From positions 1-64,000 of the forward strand of contig CAIVSQ010000507.1 in NCBI GenBank assembly GCA_903908605.1: a DNA stretch of 64,000 bases, written 5' to 3'. Positions 1 to 9,630 of this stretch are shown one piece after another; positions within the stretch are counted from its first letter, which is position 1, and each line of letters starts with the position of its first letter. The position numbers and the translations under genes are program-made. Source of the stretch: an uncultured Anaerolineae bacterium. GTDB lineage: Bacteria > Chloroflexota > Anaerolineae > Anaerolineales > Villigracilaceae. The notes beneath the pieces were generated by a model that worked only from the letters and a program-made list of their open reading frames with translations, searched no databases and had not been told where the DNA came from.

Positions 1-102
1 AAACCTGAACGGCCAAGATGACGATATTTCATATAATTTTTCTCCTCATACTAAATAAATGTTACTTTCTTAGATTGAAATGCTCAAACTGCCAAGTTTA
101 TC

Positions 103-678
103 CTATTCCTGAAATTCTTCAACCTGGTAAATCTGCACATCTATGTGCTTTTGCCGCCACAGGCTGTGCGCAGCACCCATTTTTTCACAAAGGTGGTTGA
201 GGAATTCGGTTGCACCCGGAATTTGATCCCAAACCTGTGGCAGAAATGTCGCCCGTCGTGAACCATCGCGCAGAATAACCCCATCAACCCCGGGCCGTAG
301 CTTCTGTAGTAAATCAGCAGGATCCTGGTAAATCAATACCTGCGGATCGGATAAACGTGAAACTTCAATATGGATATAAGTCAACTCGCTTGGACGCACC
401 GGCGGAAAACGGTAATCTTGCAGCGCAGCAGCCATGGCATGTTCACAGACATCCTGGTAAAGCGCTTGATAAGCCTGGAGAGCACCGATACACCCGCGCA
501 GCCTGCCATTTTCGGTGAGGGTAACAAAAGAAGCACCTTGCGCGCGCAAAGCTGGTGTAAGGCTATCCTCATCAACGGGAGACAACTGCTTACCACGCAC
601 ACTTGTTTCGAGTGCATCCCGGGCAAGCAACAGCAGGGTATGTCTTTCAGCATCCGAAAGGCGATCAGGCATTTTCAC
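103..678 (-). CDS. amrA: AMMECR1-domain protein (AmmeMemoRadiSam system protein A)
   Basis: 191 aa; FVTLTENGRLRGCIGALQAYQALYQDVCEHAMAAALQDYRFPPVRPSEL matches the AMMECR1 core as recalled; start GTG 678 or ATG 672. Confidence 0.85.
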   Translation of the reverse strand: MKMPDRLSDAERHTLLLLARDALETSVRGKQLSPVDEDSLTPALRAQGASFVTLTENGRLRGCIGALQAYQALYQDVCEHAMAAALQDYRFPPVRPSELTYIHIEVSRLSDPQVLIYQDPADLLQKLRPGVDGVILRDGSRRATFLPQVWDQIPGATEFLNHLCEKMGAAHSLWRQKHIDVQIYQVEEFQE

Positions 679-698
679 CTCTTGAGCAACTGGAAGGT

Positions 699-1187
699 TC
701 AGATAGGATTAATTTTTTGATACCCACGGTTGAAATAAAGCAGGGGATCAGTTCCAACGCCCGACTCGGCAGATAGCACTTCGCCAATGAACAAGGTGTG
801 GGTTCCAGATCCAATGGTGGTCACCACACGACAATCCAGCTGGGCCAGGGCATGCTTGAGCATTGGTGTGCCACTGACAAGCGTCAAAGTTTCGATGCCA
901 GTGAAGCGATCCATATCATCCGCCACGCGCCCGGCGAAACGATCTGAAAGCTCGACCTGCCCGGAATCGAGAATGCTCACACCAAAATGATGTGACTGCA
1001 TAACAAGTTCGTGCGTGCGTGTATTTTGCGCGAGGGATACAAGTACTTGAGCCGGGACGAGCGATACCGACGTAAAAGCACTGACTGTCATCCCATGCTG
1101 AACCCCAGAATGTGCAGCTGTGACGATGGTAACGCCTGTGGCCCAAAAACGCATGGCCTGACGTAATTGTTCAGATTCTACGGTCAT
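699..1187 (-). CDS. Flavin reductase-like FMN-binding domain protein
   Basis: 162 aa; ...RFWATGVTIVTA...GMTVSAFTSVSLVPAQVLVSLAQNTRTHELV... typical of flavin reductase family. Confidence 0.88.
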   Translation of the reverse strand: MTVESEQLRQAMRFWATGVTIVTAAHSGVQHGMTVSAFTSVSLVPAQVLVSLAQNTRTHELVMQSHHFGVSILDSGQVELSDRFAGRVADDMDRFTGIETLTLVSGTPMLKHALAQLDCRVVTTIGSGTHTLFIGEVLSAESGVGTDPLLYFNRGYQKINPI

Positions 1188-1357
1188 TTTATCTCCAGAG
1201 TTTTTTTGATCATACTTCCCGGTGAAAAGAACGTCAAGCTATAAACGTTTTTTCCTTAAGACACCCATTTTCTATACATTTAGTCATTCGCTACCACACC
1301 CATCTATTTTGCTTACCCTCTACACGAAATATTTCAGGTAGTATATAATGGTAATCT

Positions 1358-2143
1358 ATGGAAAATTTCACAGAACCGTCCGATAGTGGAGCGGTTGTTA
1401 ATCCTCAACAACGCCGGAAATATCGATCCCCTCGCTTGCTGCAAAAGACATTAATTACAGCCGCTGTGGTTGCGACCCTATTTGTAGCGTTTTCACCGAC
1501 TTCTTTTTCAGGAGGGTGGCGTGAACAGCTTGCCACCATGTTAACGCAAGAACCAGAAGCTGTGTTACCCATAGGGACTGTACGTCCATCAATAAAAATT
1601 GGTATTGTCGCCGGGCACATGGGGAATGATTCAGGCGCTGTTTGCGCAAATGGGACCACTGAAGCAGACGTAAACCTGAAGATTGCGACGATTGTAAAAC
1701 AAAAATTAGACGCACTAGGCTACAAGACCGACTTGCTCAAAGAAATGGACCCCCGGTTGGATGGATACCGAGCTGCCGTCCTTGTATCGATTCATAACGA
1801 CTCCTGCGACTTTGTTAATGATCAGGCCACTGGCTTCAAGGTAGCGGCAGCCATGAGTTCACGTGATACAAACCTGGCCAACCGCCTGGAAGCATGCCTC
1901 AAAGATCGCTATCAGCGTGAGACCAACATGCCACTGCACGATAGCGTCACCAATGACATGACCTTTTACCACGCCTTTAATGAAATCGATCCCGGTACTC
2001 CGGCCGGAATCATAGAAACGGGTTTTCTCAATCTCGATTATGAAATTCTGACAACCAACACCACCGTGGTGGCAACTGGTGTCGCAAATGGGATATTGTG
2101 TTTTATTAATAATGAGAATATTGAGCCACCGGCTGCCCCCTAG
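1358..2143 (+). CDS. N-acetylmuramoyl-L-alanine amidase (Amidase_3), membrane anchored
   Basis: 261 aa; N-terminal TM segment, GIVAGHMGND...EADVNLKIATIVKQKLDALGY...VSIHNDSC...GIIETGFLNLD. Confidence 0.8.
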   Translation: MENFTEPSDSGAVVNPQQRRKYRSPRLLQKTLITAAVVATLFVAFSPTSFSGGWREQLATMLTQEPEAVLPIGTVRPSIKIGIVAGHMGNDSGAVCANGTTEADVNLKIATIVKQKLDALGYKTDLLKEMDPRLDGYRAAVLVSIHNDSCDFVNDQATGFKVAAAMSSRDTNLANRLEACLKDRYQRETNMPLHDSVTNDMTFYHAFNEIDPGTPAGIIETGFLNLDYEILTTNTTVVATGVANGILCFINNENIEPPAAP

Positions 2144-2164
2144 CCAACCCAATAAAGGTAAATT

Positions 2165-3646
2165 ATGAATCCTAATCAGTCCGCCGCCTACAAAAACCTT
2201 GAGCTGGCCCAACAAGCTCTGAAAAGTGGTGATAAAGATACCGCCAACCGCTTGGCAGCTCAGGCAGCCGAACTGGCTCCCGAATTGGAAGAGGTCTGGC
2301 TGCTGATGGCGGCGTTGACAGGTCCACGCGAAAGCATGCAACACCTGCAAAAGGCACTACAGATCAACCCCAATAGCGAACGCGCCCGAAAAGGGATGAC
2401 ATGGGCCTTGGGTCGTATGAAGCAGGACCGCGAGACTGAAACACCCAACGTTGCTTCGTTACCAGTTGAACCCGTTCAGGCCCAGCAACCTGTAGGCACC
2501 AGCGAACCGGAACCTGCACGACCACAAGTATCCTGGCAGGTATCACCTGTATCACAACCAGAATCCAATGTCGAAGAAGAACCCGAAGTCGCTTTCCAAG
2601 AAGATGTAGTAGAAGAAGTAAAAACAAAAACAGCCCCTACTGACATTCCCACTACCAAAAACAAGGGCGCTTTTATGCGCTCAAGGTCATCGTTGTTACC
2701 ACTGCTGGTCGTTTTACTCTGCCTGGTGCTCGCATGGGCTGGTTGGAGAAGTGTCACACCAGTGGCAGCATTCCTGAGCGACAAGCTGCTCAGTAGCCCC
2801 AACCGTGGCCCCGCCTGGGCAGAAGTGAATATTACAAAACCAGATAACCTGCTGGCCGAACCGCTGCTGCCAGTGGCCCCATTGCCGCCGACCGCTGCGC
2901 CTCTTGAAGCGACCCTGCCACCCTCTTCAAGCCTGGCAACCCTCACACCCACAGAGTCCGCGATTGCAACCAGCCTGCCCAGCCTGACCCCTATACCGCC
3001 AACAGCGGTACCCCCAAGCTCTACCCCTGAACCAACCAATACAATGCCTGTTGCCACGGCCTCGCCCCTGCCGACAGATACAGCCCTGGCACCGGTGACA
3101 CTTGTGCCGACAGTCCAACCCACGAATGTCCCAGAGGCGACCCCAACCGCGTTGCCAACCGATAGCGTGGGACCAACCTCAACGCCCGATTTGTTCACAC
3201 AGGCATCTCCTACCCCGCTGCCAACGGATACCGCACTACCGGGGCCGACCCTGTATGTTCCACCCACGCCCCGACCGGGAACCGGTAGCGGTGCTGGACA
3301 CTGGCTTGATGTCGATTTAACCAATCAAATGCTCTATGCGTATGATGGCAATACACTGGTGAGTTCATTCGTCGTTTCGACGGGAACATGGGAACACCCC
3401 ACTGTGACCGGTCAGTACCGAGTTTATATCAAGTACAAATATACCGATATGTCCGGTCCAGGTTATTACCTGCCAAATGTACCCTTCACAATGTACTTCT
3501 ATCAGGGCTATGCTGTGCACGGAACCTATTGGCACAATAATTTCGGCACACCCATGAGTCACGGCTGTGTCAACCTGAGCATCCCCGATTCCGAATGGGT
3601 ATATAACTTTTCAACCGTTGGCACCCTTGTCAACGTCCATTATTAA
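2165..3646 (+). CDS. L,D-transpeptidase (YkuD) with N-terminal TPR-like region, TM helix and Pro/Thr-rich linker
   Basis: 493 aa; C-terminal HGTYWHNNFGTPMSHGCVNL catalytic motif; N-terminal TPR-like helices; long P/T/S-rich linker. Confidence 0.9.
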   Translation: MNPNQSAAYKNLELAQQALKSGDKDTANRLAAQAAELAPELEEVWLLMAALTGPRESMQHLQKALQINPNSERARKGMTWALGRMKQDRETETPNVASLPVEPVQAQQPVGTSEPEPARPQVSWQVSPVSQPESNVEEEPEVAFQEDVVEEVKTKTAPTDIPTTKNKGAFMRSRSSLLPLLVVLLCLVLAWAGWRSVTPVAAFLSDKLLSSPNRGPAWAEVNITKPDNLLAEPLLPVAPLPPTAAPLEATLPPSSSLATLTPTESAIATSLPSLTPIPPTAVPPSSTPEPTNTMPVATASPLPTDTALAPVTLVPTVQPTNVPEATPTALPTDSVGPTSTPDLFTQASPTPLPTDTALPGPTLYVPPTPRPGTGSGAGHWLDVDLTNQMLYAYDGNTLVSSFVVSTGTWEHPTVTGQYRVYIKYKYTDMSGPGYYLPNVPFTMYFYQGYAVHGTYWHNNFGTPMSHGCVNLSIPDSEWVYNFSTVGTLVNVHY

Positions 3647-3662
3647 TCCCCCGGGAAAAAAC

Positions 3663-4241
3663 ATGCATACTTCTTTTCAGTACACCCAATACATGCTAAA
3701 ACGCCAGGTTTTCGCCCTGACCGGCAAGCTGCGCTTTTACAACGCCAGTGGCGAACTGGTGATGTTTTGTGAACAAAAAATGTTTAAACTGCGAGAAGAT
3801 ATCCGGGTATTTGCCGATGAACAAAAAACCCAGGAAATCCTGGCGATAAAGGCACGGCAAATTATTGATTTTTCGAGCGCCTATGATGTCATTGATAGTA
3901 CCAGTGGCGAAAAAGTGGGCACCCTGCGACGAAAAGGCTTTAAATCGATCCTGCGTGATGAATGGGATGTACTGGACGCCAACGAACAAGTTATTGGTAG
4001 TCTCTTTGAAGACAGCATGGGACTGGCATTGCTACGCAGGTTCCTCCTGGGATCACTACTCCCGCAGAATTACGACATCACCCTCGGCAGCGGACGTGTT
4101 GCTGATATCAAACAACGCTTCAATCTTTTCAGGTATGAACTTGACTTGGATTTTCGTATGGATGAAACCATGAAGCTGGACCGCCGCCTGGGTCTCGCGG
4201 CAGGCACTCTGCTTGCGATCGTGGAAGGGAAGCAGGAATAA
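3663..4241 (+). CDS. LURP-one-related / scramblase-like protein
   Basis: Internal ATG at 3663 of ORF 3618-4241; MLKRQVFALTGKLRFYNASGELVMFCEQKMFKLREDIRVF resembles the YxjI/LURP-one beta-rich fold. Confidence 0.7.
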   Translation: MHTSFQYTQYMLKRQVFALTGKLRFYNASGELVMFCEQKMFKLREDIRVFADEQKTQEILAIKARQIIDFSSAYDVIDSTSGEKVGTLRRKGFKSILRDEWDVLDANEQVIGSLFEDSMGLALLRRFLLGSLLPQNYDITLGSGRVADIKQRFNLFRYELDLDFRMDETMKLDRRLGLAAGTLLAIVEGKQE

Positions 4242-4242
4242 C

Positions 4243-4674
4243 ATGAGTCGTCAGGCACTCTTTGCAGGCCTGGTTTTCGATGAGTATGACCGGCCGCTAC
4301 AAGCTGGTTTCATTGGTACCGACCCCGCTTATATTATGGATGACGCCGGGTTTTTACGCCACATTCCGGCCGAACAGATCGATCGCGTCATACTGAATGA
4401 AATGAAAAAGATGATCCAGGGGAATGAAGGATTTTTAAGCGAACAAGCCGCAAAAATGATGGGCACGGATGACCTGTTCAGCAAGGCCATGATTGAAAAC
4501 CAACTAAAACACATTGACAAACAATTTGAAATGTTGTTTGAAGTGGGTATTCCGGAAGACATGCGCGCTTACCTGGGCATGTCCGGGTTTAAAGTAAAGG
4601 TTGATTATCACGGGCAGGTTTTGGAAGTTCACTCCGGCGGCGGGTCGGGCGATGAAGGCGGTGGCGACGAATAA
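4243..4674 (+). CDS. Conserved-looking hypothetical protein, Gly-rich C-terminus
   Basis: ATG 4243 immediately after the upstream stop; likely co-transcribed with the LURP-one gene; no family recognised. Confidence 0.6.
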   Translation: MSRQALFAGLVFDEYDRPLQAGFIGTDPAYIMDDAGFLRHIPAEQIDRVILNEMKKMIQGNEGFLSEQAAKMMGTDDLFSKAMIENQLKHIDKQFEMLFEVGIPEDMRAYLGMSGFKVKVDYHGQVLEVHSGGGSGDEGGGDE

Positions 4675-4700
4675 GCATGATTGTCTGTCGCTTTGGATTG

Positions 4701-6629
4701 TTATTCCACCGTGGGCAAGTTCGATGGCAGCACCACCGTAAACTTGGTGCCCCGACCGAGCACTGATTCCACCCATACGCGACCAGAGTGATTTTCAACG
4801 ATTGATTTCACGATTGCAAGCCCCAATCCTGTCCCCCGGGTAGAACTTGGGGCATTGTTGGCACGGTAAAACTTTTCAAAAATGTGCGGCTGATCCGCGG
4901 GGGAGATGCCAATTCCAGTATCTGCCACTTCAAAAATAATCTGATTTGACTCACTACGCAGACTGACCTTGATACGGCCATTTTCAGGTGTGTACTTGAC
5001 CGCATTGACAAGCAGGTTGTCAATCACCTGACGCAGGCGCAACGGATTGCCGCGCATGACCGGCAAGTCCGGCGCAATATCAAAGATGATTTCTTGGTGC
5101 TTGTCTTCAATTTGATGTTGTAAATTATCGAGGGTATAACGTAAGATGGTACCAAACGCCACATCATCCTTCATCGCATCAAAACCAGCCTCAATTCGGC
5201 CCAGGTCAAGCAAGTCATTGATCAATTCTGTGATGCTGTGCGCGCTGACCTGAACGTGTTTTACAAATTCCTTTTGTTGTTGATTCAACGGGCCAACCCG
5301 GTCTAGCAGCTCTATGTAACCGATAATGGAAGTCAGCGGGGAACGCAAATCATGGGATATTGTGTGAACAAAGTCACTCTTCAACTGGTCCATCATTTTG
5401 AGGTGAGTAATCTCCTCCAGGGTAAGCACTGAACCGATTGCATGGATAGGGGTATATTGCGAATTATAGACCCTCCCATTTTCCAATGAGATTTCCTGGT
5501 TCTTAAGTGGGAGATCAAGAGCAGAATTGACCATTACTTTGAAGTCGGTGTTCTCAATGAATTCGGTTATTCGTTTTCCTATAACATCACTATCACCCAG
5601 GTCGAAAGCATTCCTGGCAGCCGGGTTGATTATCAACACCCGTTTTTCCTGATCCATGAGAATAACGCCATCCTGTATGTTCGCAAGGATAGTCTGAAGT
5701 TTTTCCCGCTCGCTTTCGGAGGCTGCATATGACCTGGCATTCTGAATTGCGATGGTGGCAAAATCAGCCAGCACGCTCATTAACAGCTCATCGTGCTGGG
5801 TAAATGACCGTTTTGGACTGCGGTTATCCACACCCAGGACACCGATCACCTGGCCGTTATAAGAGAGCGGCACGTAAACAAGCGCGTATACCAGGAAGGA
5901 TGTTTTGATTTTATTGGGGGAATCCTGACAAAAGGAAATCGGTTTTCCGGTCTGAATTACTTGACCGGCGAGCGAATCATTGACAGGTAAGCGGAATGTG
6001 TGTGCATCCTGGTCATCAAAATTACGGCTGGCACGCATGTACAGATCCTGCGTGGATTCATCCAATAGCAGCAAGTGGCCTTCCTCGGCGCTGGTCAACT
6101 CAACTGCTGCAGTAACGACACTGGTTAATACACTATCCAGATCCAATGAAGCAGCGATGGATCGGCTAAGATTTACCAGGGCTTCCATATCGCTGACCCT
6201 GGCTTCAAGTGAGGCCGTGGAACGTTTGACTTCACGGCGCACCCAATCACCTGTTTTTCTTGCGCGATTTTGGCTGTCCACAATGGACTGCATGATCAAG
6301 TTGATTTTTAATGGGGGAAATAAATAATCACTCAAACCGGCCCGCATGACCTGAATCACCTGATCTGGGTCATGCTTGAAAGCATAAAAAATAATCGGCA
6401 GAGTTGGAAATCGATCCAGGGTATGTTTTGCCAGATCCAGACCCGACTGGTCACCTAGCCGTTCTGAAACAACCAGGACAGCGGGGTTGATTTCGCGCAA
6501 GGCTCTTTCCAGGCCATCGGGATCCTTGACAACAACCGGGACAACACCAGCGGCACGTAATGCACGCTCGAGCAAATCAAGCGTGGAAGATGGTTCCATG
6601 GCAAGCAAAATGTAATCGATTGAGGACAT
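4701..6629 (-). CDS. Hybrid sensor histidine kinase: (pseudo)REC-GAF-PAS-HisKA-HATPase_c
   Basis: 642 aa; H-box DFVHTISHDLRSPLTSIIGYIELLD; N/G boxes DNLLVNAVKYTPENG, DTGIGISPADQPHIFEKFYR, GTGLGLAIVKSIVENHSG. Confidence 0.93.
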   Translation of the reverse strand: MSSIDYILLAMEPSSTLDLLERALRAAGVVPVVVKDPDGLERALREINPAVLVVSERLGDQSGLDLAKHTLDRFPTLPIIFYAFKHDPDQVIQVMRAGLSDYLFPPLKINLIMQSIVDSQNRARKTGDWVRREVKRSTASLEARVSDMEALVNLSRSIAASLDLDSVLTSVVTAAVELTSAEEGHLLLLDESTQDLYMRASRNFDDQDAHTFRLPVNDSLAGQVIQTGKPISFCQDSPNKIKTSFLVYALVYVPLSYNGQVIGVLGVDNRSPKRSFTQHDELLMSVLADFATIAIQNARSYAASESEREKLQTILANIQDGVILMDQEKRVLIINPAARNAFDLGDSDVIGKRITEFIENTDFKVMVNSALDLPLKNQEISLENGRVYNSQYTPIHAIGSVLTLEEITHLKMMDQLKSDFVHTISHDLRSPLTSIIGYIELLDRVGPLNQQQKEFVKHVQVSAHSITELINDLLDLGRIEAGFDAMKDDVAFGTILRYTLDNLQHQIEDKHQEIIFDIAPDLPVMRGNPLRLRQVIDNLLVNAVKYTPENGRIKVSLRSESNQIIFEVADTGIGISPADQPHIFEKFYRANNAPSSTRGTGLGLAIVKSIVENHSGRVWVESVLGRGTKFTVVLPSNLPTVE

Positions 6630-6648
6630 ACCTCAAATTCACCTTGGT

Positions 6649-7812
6649 TCAGGACCGGGACTGGGTTACCACTTGTTGCCCGAGGACTGAAAGAATTTCC
6701 TTCAGATCATTCCTGGTCTTATCCAGGGTCTGTTTCTGCCCGGCGGTAATTGCGCCCTTTTCTTCCGCCAATAACGAATCGAGCGATCCCAGCGATTTCA
6801 CCAGGCTGGAGCCAATCTCACGCTGCATACGCAGCACGGCCTCATTCATACGTTTTTCCCCTTGCTGAGCCGCTTCTGCGTTATGCGCGAGGGCGCGGAA
6901 CAAACGCGCATTAACCATGGAGATGGATGCGTAATCCGCGATGGCTTCAGAGAGGGTATGTTCACCTTCACCAAAAGGCTTTTCGGCTTTTCGGACAACA
7001 ATCAACAGACCAATGGCATCACTTTTAACTTTTACCGGCACTACCATGGCTGCCTGACCTAGTGCCGCAATTTTAAAGCGACGTAAGGGCTGCCCATGAA
7101 TCGACAAAGTTTCGCCGGAAGCCGAAACCAATTGACTTAGTCCATCATCAATCGGCTGGCCCAGCTTGCGTGCCAGTGCGTCGGGGAGGTTACGATGGGC
7201 TGCCAATACATAGGCATTACTCTTGTCGTCCTTGAGCATCAACCAACCCATATCCGCTTCTGTTACCGTTGTAACCGCTTCGACCAGTTTATCAAACAGC
7301 ACACGCTGATCAGTAATGGAAATCACTGCGCGCCCAACCGAGAAAATCGTACCGAGGTCACGTACACGGCGTTGAAGTTCCGCATTGGTCTGCTTGATTC
7401 TGGCGTCCAGAAGTTCACGCGAACGACTTTCACGCACATGCTTTAGTGCGCGTTCAACGCATGAAACCACCTCTGCCTCACGGGCAGGCAGCATAAGGTA
7501 ATCACTAGCGCCCAATCGAAAGGCCTGAATGACGCCGGCTTCCTGGCCTTTTTCCGCCATAACAATGATAGGCAAAGTCACATTTTGGGATTGCAAGGCT
7601 ACCATCAAATCCTTACCGCTGAGACCAGGCAGGTTCAAGTCAATCAGAATGACATCCGGCGATTGTTTAAGAACCTGCTGAATGGCACTTGCGCCATCCA
7701 AGGCCAGGCTCACATGGTAACCCATTGGTTTTAACGCCTGGCGCGCAATCAGGTCACCAGCAATCGGATCATTTTCGACAACAAGGATTTTTTCGGACGA
7801 GGTAGTAGCCAT
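6649..7812 (-). CDS. Response regulator receiver-GAF protein without recognisable output domain
   Basis: 387 aa; ILVVENDP...DVILIDLNLPGLSGKDL receiver; GAF-like middle region; helical C-terminus; upstream of and co-directional with the kinase. Confidence 0.88.
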   Translation of the reverse strand: MATTSSEKILVVENDPIAGDLIARQALKPMGYHVSLALDGASAIQQVLKQSPDVILIDLNLPGLSGKDLMVALQSQNVTLPIIVMAEKGQEAGVIQAFRLGASDYLMLPAREAEVVSCVERALKHVRESRSRELLDARIKQTNAELQRRVRDLGTIFSVGRAVISITDQRVLFDKLVEAVTTVTEADMGWLMLKDDKSNAYVLAAHRNLPDALARKLGQPIDDGLSQLVSASGETLSIHGQPLRRFKIAALGQAAMVVPVKVKSDAIGLLIVVRKAEKPFGEGEHTLSEAIADYASISMVNARLFRALAHNAEAAQQGEKRMNEAVLRMQREIGSSLVKSLGSLDSLLAEEKGAITAGQKQTLDKTRNDLKEILSVLGQQVVTQSRS

Positions 7813-7904
7813 ACCAATTTATAATAGCATAAATCTTCATTTTTGGCGGAAATTTTTTTCCGAGTAATGCCCATGAATACAACACAATTCTGCGAAGGAA
7901 ACGA

Positions 7905-9518
7905 ATGAAAAAAAATAACGCCTGGTGGTATGACGGTATCATCTATCAGATATATCCTCGTTCATTTGCCGATTCAAATGGGGATGGCTTTGGCGATCTT
8001 GTCGGTATTACATCGCGACTGGATTATCTGCACGAATTGGGGGTTGATGCCATCTGGTTATCTCCATTTTTCCCCAGCCCGGATGCCGATTTTGGGTATG
8101 ATGTCAGCGATTATACGGATGTCGATCCGCGCTATGGCAGCCTGGCCGATTTTGATCAGTTGCTGGCTGCCGCGCATGAAAAAGGTATTCGTGTAATACT
8201 GGACATGGTGCTAAACCATACATCAGACCAACATGCCTGGTTTATGCAATCACGCCTCAGCCGTGAAAACCCGCAGCGGGACTGGTACATCTGGCAGAAC
8301 CCAGGGCCAGGTGGTCGTGTGCCCAACAACTGGCAAGCCAGCTTTGGCGGCAGCGCGTGGGAATTTGATCCTACTTCAGGTCAATATTACCTGCACTCTT
8401 TTCTAAAAGAACAACCCGATCTCAACTGGCGCTGTCCCGCTGTCCGGCAAGCCATCCTGGATGTTTTCCGGTTTTGGCTGGAACGTGGTGTCGATGGTTT
8501 CCGATTGGATGTGTTCAACGCTTATTTCAAAGATAGTCAATTTCGAAGCAACCCGCCCCGTTTCGGTCTACGTGTTTTCGACCGCCAGCAACATATCCAC
8601 GATCTCAACCAACCTGAAATGATTGACCTACTGCAAGAGTTGCGCAAGTTGTTGGATAGCTACCCCGACCGGTATGCCGTTGGGGAAACTTTCATCACCC
8701 CCACAGAGAAAGCCATGCAATATGTTGGGGATGACCGCCTGCACGCGATCTTTAGTTTCGACTTTTTCGAATCGCAACTATCCTTTCCATGGAAACCGCG
8801 TTGGTTGATGGACCGTACGATCCAACGGGACAAGCTTTTTGACAAGGCTGGGGTACAGCCGACAACAGTGCTGGGCAACCACGACCAGATCCGCACAGCA
8901 AGCCGCTACTGCAAAGATGGAACAGATCACCAGGCGCGGATCGCAATGGCGCTCCTGCTGACCCTGCGCGGTACCCCCTACCTGTATTACGGTGAAGAAA
9001 TCGGCATGCGAGATATCCAATTATCCCGGGCCGAAATAATGGACCCACCTGGTAAAAAATACTGGCCCGTGTACAAGGGTCGCGACGGCTGTCGCTCACC
9101 GATGCAGTGGTCCAGCGAGCTGAACGCAGGCTTTTCCAGGTCCAAGCCATGGTTAAAGGTCCACCCCGATTATCCCAATCGCAATGTAGCCGGGCAACAG
9201 ACAGATCCGGATTCCATGCAAAATTTTACGCGCAAGTTAATCGCTCTGCGGCGCGCGCATGCAGCCCTGCGTGGGGATAATTTTCGCTTGTTACCTCAAA
9301 GGGAAAAAAGCGTGATTGCGTTTGAACGCAAACAGGACGATGAGCAAATCCTGGTTTATTTGAATTTCAGCGGGGCAAGCCGCACAGTCACCATAGAGAC
9401 AACCGGCGCAAACCAGGCAGCGCAAATCCTGCTAACCAGTGGTACACGCCAGGGACTCAACCTGACGGACAGCACAATCAGCCTGCAGGCATACGAAGTT
9501 CTGATATTGAAGGTGTGA
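7905..9518 (+). CDS. GH13 alpha-glucosidase / alpha-amylase family glycosidase
   Basis: 537 aa; WWYDGIIYQIYPRSFADSNGDGFGDL, DMVLNHTSDQHAWF, GVDGFRLDVFN, VLGNHDQ, LYYGEEIGM. Confidence 0.94.
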   Translation: MKKNNAWWYDGIIYQIYPRSFADSNGDGFGDLVGITSRLDYLHELGVDAIWLSPFFPSPDADFGYDVSDYTDVDPRYGSLADFDQLLAAAHEKGIRVILDMVLNHTSDQHAWFMQSRLSRENPQRDWYIWQNPGPGGRVPNNWQASFGGSAWEFDPTSGQYYLHSFLKEQPDLNWRCPAVRQAILDVFRFWLERGVDGFRLDVFNAYFKDSQFRSNPPRFGLRVFDRQQHIHDLNQPEMIDLLQELRKLLDSYPDRYAVGETFITPTEKAMQYVGDDRLHAIFSFDFFESQLSFPWKPRWLMDRTIQRDKLFDKAGVQPTTVLGNHDQIRTASRYCKDGTDHQARIAMALLLTLRGTPYLYYGEEIGMRDIQLSRAEIMDPPGKKYWPVYKGRDGCRSPMQWSSELNAGFSRSKPWLKVHPDYPNRNVAGQQTDPDSMQNFTRKLIALRRAHAALRGDNFRLLPQREKSVIAFERKQDDEQILVYLNFSGASRTVTIETTGANQAAQILLTSGTRQGLNLTDSTISLQAYEVLILKV

Positions 9519-9630
9519 CATCCCTGAGCGAAAAACATGGCTGATCCGTCCTTGGAATGAAAACAACGGAATTCCATAAGGAAACATATGTCAACAGCCC
9601 ACAAACCCACTTCTCTGTTCGCGCTATACT

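Noticed and set aside
3-16. 14-nt repeat ACCTGAACGGCCAA shared with 47291-47304
   Set aside because: A 14-mer match is expected by chance in 64 kb; no extended similarity or inverted partner.
2476-3324. 282-aa antisense ORF opposite the L,D-transpeptidase linker
   Set aside because: Val/Gly/Ser-rich translation is a by-product of the Pro/Thr-rich low-complexity coding strand; no domain or RBS support.
5824-5832. Single perfect DnaA box TTATCCACA inside the kinase gene
   Set aside because: Isolated; a single 9-mer is expected by chance and encodes conserved VDNRS on the minus strand.
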